Source of the DNA: an uncultured bacterium | Lineage (GTDB): Bacteria; Desulfobacterota; GWC2-55-46 | Reading direction: 5' to 3' | NCBI GenBank assembly: GCA_905339405.1 | Contig: CAJPGC010000001.1 | Coordinates: forward strand, 62,001-126,000 | Length of the DNA stretch: 64,000 nucleotides | Shown: positions 45,061 to 52,991 of the stretch, in pieces | Layout of the letters: each line of letters begins with the position of its first letter | Numbering within the stretch: position 1 is the first letter of the stretch | Translations under genes and position numbers: made by a program | Notes under the pieces: model-generated | What the model was told of the DNA's origin: nothing | The model's database searches: none | What the model saw: the letters and a program-made list of their open reading frames with translations, nothing else

Positions 45061-45657
45061 ATGGCTGAATTCGCCACTGTACAGAACGAAGCGCCTGATT
45101 TCAAGGCGACCGCGGTAATGGAGGACGGCTCGATAAAGGAAGTGAAACTCTCGGATTTCAAGGGCAAGTACGTCGTGCTCTTTTTCTATCCGCTCGACTT
45201 CACGTTCGTATGCCCCACAGAGATAATCTCGATGAGCGACAGGATGGAGGAGTTCGAAGTCAGGAACGCGCAGGTGCTGGGCGTCTCTGTCGACAGCCAG
45301 TTCTCCCATCTCGCATGGAGGAACACGCCCAGGAAAAAGGGCGGCATAGGCGAGATAACCTACCCGCTCGTCTCCGACCTCGACAAGTCGATAAGCAGGC
45401 ACTACGGCGTCCTGGTCGAGAAGCCGGGCATTGCGCTCCGCGGCCTGTTCATAATCGACAAGCTCGGCAAGATACGCCACATCACCATCAACGACCTGCC
45501 GCTTGGGAGGAACGTAGACGAGGTGTTGAGGGTTCTGGACGCGATACAGTTCAACGAGAAGCACGGCGAGGTCTGCCCGGCCAACTGGAAACAGGGCGAG
45601 AAGGGCATGAAGCCCGACCAGAAGGGCCTGGAGAACTACGCCGAGGCGCATTTCTAA
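45061..45657 (+). CDS. 2-Cys peroxiredoxin (AhpC/Prx1 family)
   Basis: The 198-residue protein has the peroxidatic Cys in [17 protein letters not shown] near residue 50 and the resolving Cys in [15 protein letters not shown] near 170, typical of 2-Cys enzymes. It reduces hydrogen peroxide and organic peroxides. It lies 37 bases after perR under the same promoter, and the rubredoxin-like gene after it may supply electrons. Confidence 0.95.
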   Translation: MAEFATVQNEAPDFKATAVMEDGSIKEVKLSDFKGKYVVLFFYPLDFTFVCPTEIISMSDRMEEFEVRNAQVLGVSVDSQFSHLAWRNTPRKKGGIGEITYPLVSDLDKSISRHYGVLVEKPGIALRGLFIIDKLGKIRHITINDLPLGRNVDEVLRVLDAIQFNEKHGEVCPANWKQGEKGMKPDQKGLENYAEAHF

Positions 45658-45669
45658 GGAGGAGACGAA

Positions 45670-45798
45670 ATGGCAAACTGGAAATGCGGCGAATGCGGGC
45701 ATACGAAGGATTCGAGGTGCAAGCCAAAGAAGTGCCCGCAGTGCGGAAGCTCAAAGGGTTTCGCCAAGGCCGAGGAGGCCTGCGAGACCTCAGAATAG
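45670..45798 (+). CDS. Small rubredoxin-like protein (RCKP type)
   Basis: A 42-residue protein starts at ATG 45670 after AAGGAGGAG, 12 bases past the peroxiredoxin stop. It reads [20 protein letters not shown], then [11 protein letters not shown]. Cys6, Cys9, Cys22 and Cys25 make two CxxC pairs of a rubredoxin-like metal site; the RCKP segment contains a fifth Cys (Cys17) and defines a rubredoxin-like subgroup. It probably carries one iron (or zinc) and may donate electrons to the peroxiredoxin. This role is inferred from operon position. Confidence 0.85.
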   Translation: MANWKCGECGHTKDSRCKPKKCPQCGSSKGFAKAEEACETSE

Positions 45799-45838
45799 CT
45801 CGCCTGGAAAGGGGGCTCTTGCAATTAACGGAGAGGCC

Positions 45839-46753
45839 ATGAAAGACGCCAGGTACAACAACTTAATATCGTTTTCAGCAAAAGGGCGCCAGGGAGCGCC
45901 TGCAGAGGGCGAAGAGCCCGAAAGGGGCCTGGATACAGACTCCATAAACGCTTACTTCAAGAGCATACGCAAGGTGAGCCTCCTCACCGGCGCCGAGGAA
46001 AAGACGCTGGCAAGGAGGATAGCCAAAGGCGACGAGCTTGCCAGGAGGAAGATGATAGAGGCAAACCTCCGGCTCGTCGTGAACATAGCGAAAAGATACC
46101 TCAACAGGGGCCTGCCGCTGCAGGACCTCATCGAGGAAGGGAACATCGGCCTCATAAAGTCCGTGGAGAAGTTCAGGGCCTCAAAAGGCTGCAAGTTCTC
46201 GACTTACGCGACATACTGGATAAGGCAGTCGATAGACAGGGCGATAGCCAACCAGGCGAATACGATAAGGCTCCCCATCCATATCACCACGGACCTCGCC
46301 AAGGTGTCGAGGGCCGAAAGGGAGCTTACCATGGAGTACAGCCGCGAGCCTTCCATGAGGGAGCTGGCCGACAAGACCGGCCTGTCCGGGAGGTACGTGA
46401 AAAAGCTCACCTCAATAAGCAGGAAGAGCTACTCGCTGGAAGCGGCCGTTAACGACGATTCTGATCAGCCGCTCCTCGACAGGCTCGAGGACGAGACCTT
46501 CCCGCCCCCGATGGAGGGCGTGGACAGCTCGGACAGGGCCGCGAGGATAAGGCTCTGGCTCGCTTCCCTCGACGATAACGAACGGCTCGTCATCACCGAA
46601 CGTTTCGGCCTAGACGGCAGCGACCCGAGGACTCTAGAGTCGGTCGGCCGCGAGTTCGGCATCACCCGTGAGCGCGTCCGCCAGATAGAGGCAAAGGCTT
46701 TGGCGAAGCTCCGCAAGATGGCGGAAAACGAAGATTATGAGCTGGCGGCGTAA
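45839..46753 (+). CDS. Sigma-70 family RNA polymerase sigma factor, RpoS-like
   Basis: The 304-residue protein has regions 1.2 ([20 protein letters not shown]), 2 ([52 protein letters not shown]), 3 ([20 protein letters not shown]) and 4 ([40 protein letters not shown]). The lack of region 1.1 and the length fit RpoS/group-2 factors. Downstream of the peroxide-response genes it may be induced with them, extending the stress response. Confidence 0.9.
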   Translation: MKDARYNNLISFSAKGRQGAPAEGEEPERGLDTDSINAYFKSIRKVSLLTGAEEKTLARRIAKGDELARRKMIEANLRLVVNIAKRYLNRGLPLQDLIEEGNIGLIKSVEKFRASKGCKFSTYATYWIRQSIDRAIANQANTIRLPIHITTDLAKVSRAERELTMEYSREPSMRELADKTGLSGRYVKKLTSISRKSYSLEAAVNDDSDQPLLDRLEDETFPPPMEGVDSSDRAARIRLWLASLDDNERLVITERFGLDGSDPRTLESVGREFGITRERVRQIEAKALAKLRKMAENEDYELAA

Positions 46754-46826
46754 AGCCGCGGCAATGTTCGACAGGCTGCAACAATTACCCTCTTAACCTA
46801 ATCCCTCCAACGACCCCGCACGCTCT

Positions 46827-46853
46827 CAGGGGAGGCGGACTCCGCCTCCCCTG
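46827..46853. repeat. Perfect short inverted repeat (hairpin) between the sigma factor and the His-rich gene
   Basis: CAGGGGAGGCGG (46827-46838), loop ACT, CCGCCTCCCCTG (46842-46853) form a perfect 12-base stem. There is no T tract directly after it, so it is not a classical intrinsic terminator. The following 70 bases contain GCCCGCGCTTGCCGGGC, a weaker hairpin. Confidence 0.75.
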
Positions 46854-46935
46854 AACCTATTTCAGAGGCAGGCCCGCGCTTGCCGGGCTAAAGTCTTCCC
46901 TACAGCCCGCCGATAGGTGATTCAAGGAGAGTGCC

Positions 46936-47823
46936 ATGAGAATAGAAGATACCCACGTACAGCAAGCCTCCAGGCATCAGGTGGAGGGACACGGGAAAAA
47001 GGACGGGCTCAGGGAAGCGAAAGAGCGCCACGACCACCATCACCACCACGACGGCGTCCACCGCCACAAGAGGCCTGACGTCGTTGCCATATCCGACGAG
47101 GCCAGGGCGCGCTTCGAGTCGATGCACAAGAGGTCTGAAAAGGCCAGGGGCCATGACGATTTACATATCCCAGAGGGTGTCGGCCCGGCAGGTTTGATCG
47201 GAAGGCTCATCCACAAGGCCTTCGGAGGCCACGGCCTGGACATAAGCGACATAGCAAGGGCAGGCAGGCCCCAGGCCGCAGCTGAGCCCGTACTGCAAGA
47301 AGGCGCGAACTCCTCGGGCTTTTCAGCCTCCATAGAGCAGCTGAATTTGAGCGCTTCAGGCACCATCAAGACCGCCGACGGCGAGGAGGTCGGCTTCACT
47401 CTGGAGCTCAACGTGACGAAGGCCTCGATGTCCGGCTTCTCCTCCGGGCCGGGGGATGCGCAAAACCCGCTGACAATCAACTTCGAAGGCTCCTCGAGCG
47501 AACTCTACTCCATGAGCTTCAAATTCAACGCCGCTTCCGGAGAAGAAACTGGCACAGACGGCGGCACCGGCCTCCTTACCGTAGATAACGGCAGCGAAAA
47601 TCCGGGCCAAACGGCAGAAAACGGAGACGCGGCCTCAAGCATCTCGAGCATGCCGGATTTTCTCAAGGCCCTGAGAAGGGCTGATTTCACCTCGACCTAC
47701 TTTTCTTTCTCAAGGACCACCATCGAAGCGAGCACCTACTCTGCGATAGCAGAAGGCGCTCCAATCGATTCATTCACACCCGGCACACCAACTTCCAATA
47801 CCCCAATCGACTTGGTAGCCTGA
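46936..47823 (+). CDS. His-rich hypothetical protein, possible surface/exported beta-rich protein
   Basis: The 295-residue protein follows AAGGAGAG. It has no signal peptide or membrane segment. The N-terminal part holds a histidine cluster, HDHHHHHDGVHRHKR near residues 33-47, suggesting metal binding. The middle (GTIKTADGEEVGFTLELNV, then NPLTINFEGSSSELYSMSFKF and GGTGLLTVDNG) resembles repeated beta-type segments seen in uncharacterised proteobacterial proteins of this pattern. The C-terminus is Ser/Thr rich. Function is unknown. Confidence 0.7.
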   Translation: MRIEDTHVQQASRHQVEGHGKKDGLREAKERHDHHHHHDGVHRHKRPDVVAISDEARARFESMHKRSEKARGHDDLHIPEGVGPAGLIGRLIHKAFGGHGLDISDIARAGRPQAAAEPVLQEGANSSGFSASIEQLNLSASGTIKTADGEEVGFTLELNVTKASMSGFSSGPGDAQNPLTINFEGSSSELYSMSFKFNAASGEETGTDGGTGLLTVDNGSENPGQTAENGDAASSISSMPDFLKALRRADFTSTYFSFSRTTIEASTYSAIAEGAPIDSFTPGTPTSNTPIDLVA

Positions 47824-47830
47824 AGCCTTT

Positions 47831-47981
47831 TGAGAGAACCTTTTTGTAAAAAGGTTCTCTCAAACTCTCTCCAAAAACTTTCAGTTCTTCCTGAGACTAT
47901 CCTCCGAATGGGGGTAGTCTCAGGAACTTGAAGTCTTTGAAGGGGGTATGGGGGAAACTTTCTACAGAAAGTTTCCCCCAT
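47831..47981. repeat. Three-hairpin palindromic element, copy 2 (opposite orientation to 43741)
   Basis: It begins GAGAGAACCTTTTTGTAAAAAGGTTCTCTC and ends GGGGGAAACTTTCTACAGAAAGTTTCCCCC, the reverse of copy 1. Its centre is CCTGAGACTATCCTCCGAATGGGGGTAGTCTCAGG, a different palindrome from copy 1, so the centre varies while flanks are conserved. It lies just after the stop of the His-rich gene and may end that transcript. Confidence 0.9.
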
Positions 47982-48012
47982 AAAAGCCTTCTGCCCGCCA
48001 ACGCGATGCGTA

Positions 48013-48041
48013 TTTAAAGAATACCCTTATTTTGATATACT
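48013..48041 (+). promoter_or_regulatory. Candidate extended -10 promoter for the trmJ-like gene
   Basis: TTTAAA (48013-48018), 17 bases, TATACT (48036-48041) with TG one base upstream of the -10 box. A small hairpin GCCGCC...GGCGGC follows at about 48052-48070 before the start codon. Confidence 0.45.
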
Positions 48042-48096
48042 CTTTCTGGGCCGCCTTGTATGTGGGCGGCTATTCTCTCTTCAAAGGGTATTTATC

Positions 48097-48924
48097 ATGG
48101 GCCGAAGCAACAAGCCGAAGAAGAAGGCCCCCAAGCCTCCTGCCAATTCAAATATCTCCATAGTCCTCGTGGAGCCGCAGAGCTCCGGGAACGTCGGGAG
48201 CGTGGCCCGCGCCATGCGCAACACCGACTTCACCGACCTTGTCCTCATAAACCCCTGCGATTATAAGAACAACGAGTCATACTCGATGGCATGCAAGGCT
48301 GACGACGTCCTGGCGAGGGCGCGGGTCTTTCCGACTCTGGAATCCTACATCGGAGAGCCTTCGATAGTCGTCGGCACCACGAGGAGGGTCGGCAGGAACA
48401 GGTTCCCGGTGATGACGCTCGCTGAGGCGGTGCCGGTGATACTTCGCCTTGCGGCCTCTAACAGGGTAGGGATACTCTTCGGCAGGGAGGACAAGGGCCT
48501 CAGGAACGAGGAGATTCCTCCATGCGACATCCTCGTCGAGATACCGACTTCAGAGGATTACCCGTCGATAAACCTTTCGCACGCTGTCTTCACCGTCTGC
48601 CACCACCTTTTTACGGCGCAAGTCCCGAAGGCCGATACCATAAAGGCCGCGCCTAAGGAAGAGGTCGAGAAGATGTACGCCCACATCGAGAGGACGCTGA
48701 AGGGGCTCGGCTACGGGGACGCCGGAGGGGAGTACCTGCTTGAGGCGATAATGCGCAACTTCAAGCGGCTTTTCGGCAGGACGGGGCTCATGCTCAAGGA
48801 GGTCAACATGCTTCGTGGCATCTTGAGCCAGGTTGAAAAAAGGGCTGTGGACGGGGAGGAAGGCCATGAAGGACCTGAACAGGCAGATGCTGGAGAGCGC
48901 TCAGGCGGCGCTCAGGGAATCTAA
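48097..48924 (+). CDS. SpoU-family tRNA 2'-O-methyltransferase (TrmJ-like)
   Basis: The 275-residue protein begins with a lysine-rich leader (KPKKKAPKPP), then motif 1 ISIVLVEPQSSGNVGSVARAM, motif 2 GILFGREDKGLRNEEI and motif 3 IPTSEDYPSINLSHAVFTV, typical of the SPOUT class. TrmJ methylates C32/U32 in tRNA anticodon loops. The C-terminal part is charged and extends past the usual end, ending at TGA 48924 inside the next gene by 59 bases. Confidence 0.87.
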   Translation: MGRSNKPKKKAPKPPANSNISIVLVEPQSSGNVGSVARAMRNTDFTDLVLINPCDYKNNESYSMACKADDVLARARVFPTLESYIGEPSIVVGTTRRVGRNRFPVMTLAEAVPVILRLAASNRVGILFGREDKGLRNEEIPPCDILVEIPTSEDYPSINLSHAVFTVCHHLFTAQVPKADTIKAAPKEEVEKMYAHIERTLKGLGYGDAGGEYLLEAIMRNFKRLFGRTGLMLKEVNMLRGILSQVEKRAVDGEEGHEGPEQADAGERSGGAQGI

Positions 48925-49789
48925 GGCCGATTTTCTGCTCCTTTTTATCGACGCCGTCGAGGAGAAGGACTTCTGGAGGAGGTTCAGGGAAAAAAAGAAG
49001 TTCATCCTCGTGACCCAGAAGGACGAGGCCGCCGCTTCTCTTGAGGGCCGGGCCAAAGAGGTCAGGGCGGTTTTGAAGCTGCCGCCAGTTAAGCTTACGA
49101 GGCTGGGGCAGGTCAAGCTTACGCTCATCATGTGCGTTGCAGAGGGGCTCATTAAAAGCTCTGACAAGGTCGTCTGCCTCACGGGCCTTCCGGTTCACGG
49201 GCAGCTCGACACGCTCATGGTCATAGACCTCGAAAAAGAGGCCGAGGTCTTCTCGGCGATGGGCATCTCAATGGACCTTTTGAACAAGGTCAAGCCAGAG
49301 GTGCTGGAGTCGGTCTTAAACATCGCGCTCGAGCTCTCCAGCGAGGGGCGCGAAGGCAGGACGGTGGGCACGACGTTCGTCATCGGCGACAACGACAGGG
49401 TCATGGGCCTTTCAAGGGCGCTCATCATGAACCCGTTCAGGGGCTACCCCGAGGAGTCGAGGAACATCCTCGACGAGGCTGTGCATGAGACCATTAAAGA
49501 GTTCTCTCTGCTCGACGGGGCCTTCCTCATAAGGGAGGACGGGGTGGTGATGGCAGCGGGGGTGCACCTTGACGCCGCCTTGAAGGAAGAGGGGCTGATG
49601 CCGGGGCTCGGGTGCAGGCACATGGCCGCCGCGGGCATAACCGACCTCACCGATTCAGCGGCAATAACCATTTCAGGCTCAACCGGGATAGTAAGGATAT
49701 TCAGGAAAGGCAAGGTCCTTCTCGAGCTCGAGAGGCCCGCGCAGGCGAACGGAGACGTCCGGCTTGACAAGGGGCCCTTAAAAATGTAA
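48866..49789 (+). CDS. DisA_N-domain protein, putative diadenylate cyclase with variant RHR motif
   Basis: ATG 48866 follows GGGGAGG; it overlaps the trmJ-like gene by 59 bases. The 307-residue protein has an N-terminal Rossmann-like domain of unknown role (residues 1-170) and a C-terminal DAC domain: LLDGAFLIREDGVVMAAGVH with Asp217 of the DGA motif, then GCRHMAAAGITDLTDSAAIT, where the usual RHR motif is Arg251-His252-Met253. DAC enzymes make cyclic di-AMP from two ATP. Loss of the second Arg may lower activity or reflect a subfamily; this needs testing. Confidence 0.75.
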   Translation: MKDLNRQMLESAQAALRESKADFLLLFIDAVEEKDFWRRFREKKKFILVTQKDEAAASLEGRAKEVRAVLKLPPVKLTRLGQVKLTLIMCVAEGLIKSSDKVVCLTGLPVHGQLDTLMVIDLEKEAEVFSAMGISMDLLNKVKPEVLESVLNIALELSSEGREGRTVGTTFVIGDNDRVMGLSRALIMNPFRGYPEESRNILDEAVHETIKEFSLLDGAFLIREDGVVMAAGVHLDAALKEEGLMPGLGCRHMAAAGITDLTDSAAITISGSTGIVRIFRKGKVLLELERPAQANGDVRLDKGPLKM

Positions 49790-49804
49790 TCATCCGGTAA
49801 AGTC

Positions 49805-49990
49805 GTATCTGGGCACCCCGGAAGGGGTTTAATAGGGAATCCCGTGGTTCGCGTAAGCGGAGAATCGGGAACGGACCCGCCACTGTAAGCGGCAACGAAA
49901 CCCAAGTAACGCCACTGGCAACAGCCGGGAAGGCGCGGGGAGTAGGCAATGCAAGGCCGCGAGTCAGGAGACCTGCCCTGGTATGCCTCA
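49805..49990 (+). ncRNA. Cobalamin (B12) riboswitch
   Basis: Conserved blocks occur in order: GGGAATCCCGTGG, the B12-box core ACGGACCCGCCACTGTAAGC, GCCACTGGCAACAGCCGGGAAGGC, and AGTCAGGAGACCTGCC. This is the classic adenosylcobalamin-type aptamer. It precedes cbiX-cbiC, cobalt transport and corrin genes, so high cobalamin would shut the run off via the following terminator. Confidence 0.96.
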
Positions 49991-50043
49991 CAGCTTTCTT
50001 CGAAGGTAAAGAAGGTGAGGGGAGAACGCTATTTCGTTCCCGT

Positions 50044-50079
50044 ATACCCTCTTTCATCCCGAAGGAGGGTATTTTTTTT
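50044..50079 (+). terminator. Riboswitch expression-platform terminator
   Basis: ATACCCTC (50044-50051) pairs with GAGGGTAT (50065-50072), followed by eight T. It stands about 55 bases after the aptamer and just before the ribosome site AGGAAGAGG of cbiX-cbiC. Confidence 0.87.
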
Positions 50080-50099
50080 GTCCAGGAAGAGGTGAAAAG

Positions 50100-51131
50100 A
50101 TGGCAGGCAACAACAGCAGGGCGATAATGCTCCTCGGACACGGCAGCAAGGCCCCCGAGGCCAACGAGACATTGAGGAGGGCGGCAGCGGCCGTGGAGGA
50201 GCGCGGCGGCTACGGAATGGTCCTCCCTGCCTTCCTGCAGATGGAAAGGCCTGATTTCCAGGAGGCGGTCGACGAGCTTGTGTCAAAGGGTTTCACCGAC
50301 GTAACCGTCATGCCTTATTTTCTCTATATGGGGCTCCATGTAACGAAGGACCTTCCGGCGGAGATGGAAGAAGCTAAAAAAAGGCACGCGGGGCTCAAGG
50401 TCGCTCTCACGCAGAACCTCGGCTTCCATGATAAGCTCATAGACATAACGATACAGCGCATCGAGGAGTTCGCCTCAAGCGGCGAAAAGGCCGCCCAAAA
50501 GCCCTGCCAGCACCCGATTGAAAAAGAGAGCTTCAGGATAATAGGGACGGAGCTGGACGAGAGCGCGTTCCCGGCGATAGAGCTCCCGGTAATAAAGCGC
50601 GTAATCCATACTACCGCCGATTTCGAGTTCAAGGACATATTGAGGTTCACCCCGGGCGCTGTCGAGGCCGGGGTGAAGGCCATAAGAGAAGGGCGGCCCG
50701 TAATAACCGACGTCAGAATGGTCGAGGCCGGGATAATGAAGTACAGGCTCGACCCCTTCGGCGCTAAGACCTTTTGCTTTTCTTCCGACAGGTCTGTAGC
50801 GGACGCGGCAATTGCCAAAGGCACCACGAAGACCGCCGCCTCCATGAAAAAGGCCGCCGAATACATGGAAGGCGGCATAGTCGCGGTCGGGAACGCGCCG
50901 ACGGCTCTCTTTGAGCTTCTGCGCATAATATCCGCCGGAGGGCCGAAGCCGGCGCTCATCGTGGGCGTGCCCGTGGGCTTTGTCGGAGCGGCCGAATCAA
51001 AAGAGGCGCTCGAAAAAAGCGGCCTAACCTCTATATTTACGAGGGGCAGGAAGGGCGGCAGCACGGTAGCGGTAGCTATCGTGAACGCGCTTGCCATACT
51101 CGCTGGCCAGGCCGAGGCGGGCAAGCCTTAG
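50100..51131 (+). CDS. Sirohydrochlorin cobaltochelatase-precorrin-8X methylmutase fusion (CbiX-CbiC)
   Basis: The 343-residue protein joins two enzymes. Residues 1-120 are CbiX-like: AIMLLGHGSKAPEANETL with the chelatase His and PYFLYMGLHVTKDLP with the second His. Residues 135-340 are CbiC: HPIEKESFRIIGTELDESAF, VIHTTADFEFKDIL with catalytic His, VEAGIMKYRL, and GNAPTALFELLRII. CbiX inserts cobalt into sirohydrochlorin and CbiC rearranges cobalt-precorrin-8X to cobyrinic acid. These are distant steps in the same pathway. It is the first gene after the riboswitch. Confidence 0.93.
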   Translation: MAGNNSRAIMLLGHGSKAPEANETLRRAAAAVEERGGYGMVLPAFLQMERPDFQEAVDELVSKGFTDVTVMPYFLYMGLHVTKDLPAEMEEAKKRHAGLKVALTQNLGFHDKLIDITIQRIEEFASSGEKAAQKPCQHPIEKESFRIIGTELDESAFPAIELPVIKRVIHTTADFEFKDILRFTPGAVEAGVKAIREGRPVITDVRMVEAGIMKYRLDPFGAKTFCFSSDRSVADAAIAKGTTKTAASMKKAAEYMEGGIVAVGNAPTALFELLRIISAGGPKPALIVGVPVGFVGAAESKEALEKSGLTSIFTRGRKGGSTVAVAIVNALAILAGQAEAGKP

Positions 51132-51162
51132 ATAAGGCGGGCTTTCAAAAGTCCGGGAATGA

Positions 51163-52125
51163 ATGCATATACCAGACGGCTACCTGAGCCCCGCCACCTG
51201 CGCCGTCTTTTACGGCGTGATGGCACCGGCATGGTATTTGGCCTCGAAGAAGACAGAGAAGACGCTAGGCGTGAAGGGGCTTCCGCTGATGGCTCTGGGG
51301 GCGGCCTTCACCTTTGTCATACAGATGTTCAACTTCCCGGTGCCGGGCGGCACTTCGGGCCATATGGCCGGAGGGGCGGTCCTCGGGATAGTGCTAGGGC
51401 CCTGGGCGGCCATCATGGCGATGAGCCTCACCCTCGGCCTTCAGGCCCTGTTCTTCGGTGACGGCGGGATCCTGGCGTTTGGAGCAAACTGCTTCAACAT
51501 GGCCCTGGTAATGCCAGTTTCCGCGTACGTGGTCTTTAAAGTCGTGGCCTCCGGAGAGGCCGGAGCGTTCAGGAGGTTTTTTGGCGCGGCCCTGGCAGCT
51601 TACATTGCGGTAAACCTAGCCGCGCTCGCAACCGGAATAGAGCTCGGGTTACAGCCGTTGATTGCTCACACCGCCGAAGGCAGGGCGCTTTACGCGCCTT
51701 ACCCGCTCAATATAGCGGTCCCGGCGATGGCGTTGCCGCATCTGCTGTTTTTCGGCGTGGTCGAGGCCCTTGCCACGGCGATGGTCGTCTCATACGTTCT
51801 CAAGATGGGGATTTTTGTCGAGGCAGGGCGAAAGGCGTCATTGAGGCCCTTGTTGGTTTTTGTCGGCGTCCTCATCGCGCTTGTCCCGATCGGGCTCATT
51901 GCGGCAGGCACTCCCTGGGGCGAGTGGGGCAAGGAGGAGCTCGGGCAGCTTTTAGGCTACGTCCCTTCAGGCGTCGAGAGGTTCGAGGGCGCGTGGAAAG
52001 GCGTCCTGCCTGATTATGGGCAGGGTTCCGGCCGCAAGGCTTTGCTCTATGTCTTGTCAGCACTCGGCGGAAGCGTTCTTCTGGTGGCTGTTGTCTATGC
52101 CTGGAGCAGGCTATGGAAAAAATGA
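51163..52125 (+). CDS. cbiM: Cobalt ECF transporter substrate-binding subunit CbiM with C-terminal PDGLE (CbiN-like) region
   Basis: The 320-residue membrane protein begins MHIPDGYLSPATCAVFYGV; the N-terminal His of MHIPDG is a cobalt ligand. FPVPGGTSGHMAGGAV and FGDGGILAFGANCFNMALV are family marks. The C-terminal part (GLIAAGTPWGEWGKEEL, then a final membrane segment) resembles the CbiN/PDGLE domain, so CbiM and CbiN functions are probably fused. It imports Co2+ with CbiQ and CbiO. It overlaps cbiQ by 13 bases. Confidence 0.93.
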   Translation: MHIPDGYLSPATCAVFYGVMAPAWYLASKKTEKTLGVKGLPLMALGAAFTFVIQMFNFPVPGGTSGHMAGGAVLGIVLGPWAAIMAMSLTLGLQALFFGDGGILAFGANCFNMALVMPVSAYVVFKVVASGEAGAFRRFFGAALAAYIAVNLAALATGIELGLQPLIAHTAEGRALYAPYPLNIAVPAMALPHLLFFGVVEALATAMVVSYVLKMGIFVEAGRKASLRPLLVFVGVLIALVPIGLIAAGTPWGEWGKEELGQLLGYVPSGVERFEGAWKGVLPDYGQGSGRKALLYVLSALGGSVLLVAVVYAWSRLWKK

Positions 52126-52982
52126 CGCTGCCGGACTGGATGAAAGAGGCCCCAACTGCTGTATGCCCGGCATCGAGCGGGAAAGAGCGAAAGGGCTTTC
52201 TGGACAGGAGCCTCAGGAACTTCGCTTCTGTTTTGAAGCGGGCTTTCGCCTCCGGTAAGACGAAAGACGGGCCGATGCAGAATCTGGAGCCGAGGGCAAA
52301 GCTCGCCGGTTTTTTTCTTCTGATACTCGCCGCCGCCCTCTTTGAGAGCTGGATTTTCATATTAGCTTTACTCGTCATGACCGTCTGCCTTTCGGCAATG
52401 ACGAAGGCCGGAGCCGCTCCATTATTGGTCCGCGCCCTTCCCGCGATAGTCTTTACGGCGGTTATGGCGGCCCCGGCCGTTTTCAGCTTCGTGACCCCGG
52501 GTGCTCCGCTCGCCGGGGTCGGCGGCTTGACGATAACCGCCGAGGGCGTAAGCACCGCGCTTTTTTTCGTGTTGAGGGTTTCTGCTATCGCGGCTCTGGC
52601 AGCCCTTTTGGTTTTGACGACTGCTGAGGCGGATTTTTTCAGGGGACTCGGCAGGCTCCTTCCGGGCTTTTTCAGCGCGGCGCTTTTTTTCACGTTCAAG
52701 TATTGCCTCATACTCGTGAAGACGGCTGAAGGGGCGGCGCTGGCGAGGAAGTCCAGGACTATAGATTCAAGGGGCGTTAAGGAAGCCCAGAGGTGGTTCG
52801 CTTCAAGGGCGGCCTTCATCTTAAAGAAGTCGCTGAATACTGCCGAAGAGGTCAGCATGGCTATGGTCTCAAGGGGCTTTGAAGGCCGTGTAGCTACGGC
52901 CCCGGCAGGCCCTCTCGGGTTTGCCGAGTACCTCTGGCTCGGGGCCTCGAGCTTTTTCTTCTTTTTGTCATTCGGCTTCTGA
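52113..52982 (+). CDS. cbiQ: Cobalt ECF transporter transmembrane subunit CbiQ
   Basis: The 289-residue protein has an N-terminal cytoplasmic part and about five membrane segments (near 65-88, 90-110, 115-135, 140-175, 250-285). The coupling segment EAQRWFASRAAFILKKSLNTAEEVSMAMVSRGFEG contains the family SRGF motif that contacts the ATPase. It connects CbiM to CbiO. It overlaps cbiM and precedes cbiO by nine bases. Confidence 0.92.
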   Translation: MEKMTLPDWMKEAPTAVCPASSGKERKGFLDRSLRNFASVLKRAFASGKTKDGPMQNLEPRAKLAGFFLLILAAALFESWIFILALLVMTVCLSAMTKAGAAPLLVRALPAIVFTAVMAAPAVFSFVTPGAPLAGVGGLTITAEGVSTALFFVLRVSAIAALAALLVLTTAEADFFRGLGRLLPGFFSAALFFTFKYCLILVKTAEGAALARKSRTIDSRGVKEAQRWFASRAAFILKKSLNTAEEVSMAMVSRGFEGRVATAPAGPLGFAEYLWLGASSFFFFLSFGF

Positions 52983-52991
52983 GGGAGGCCA

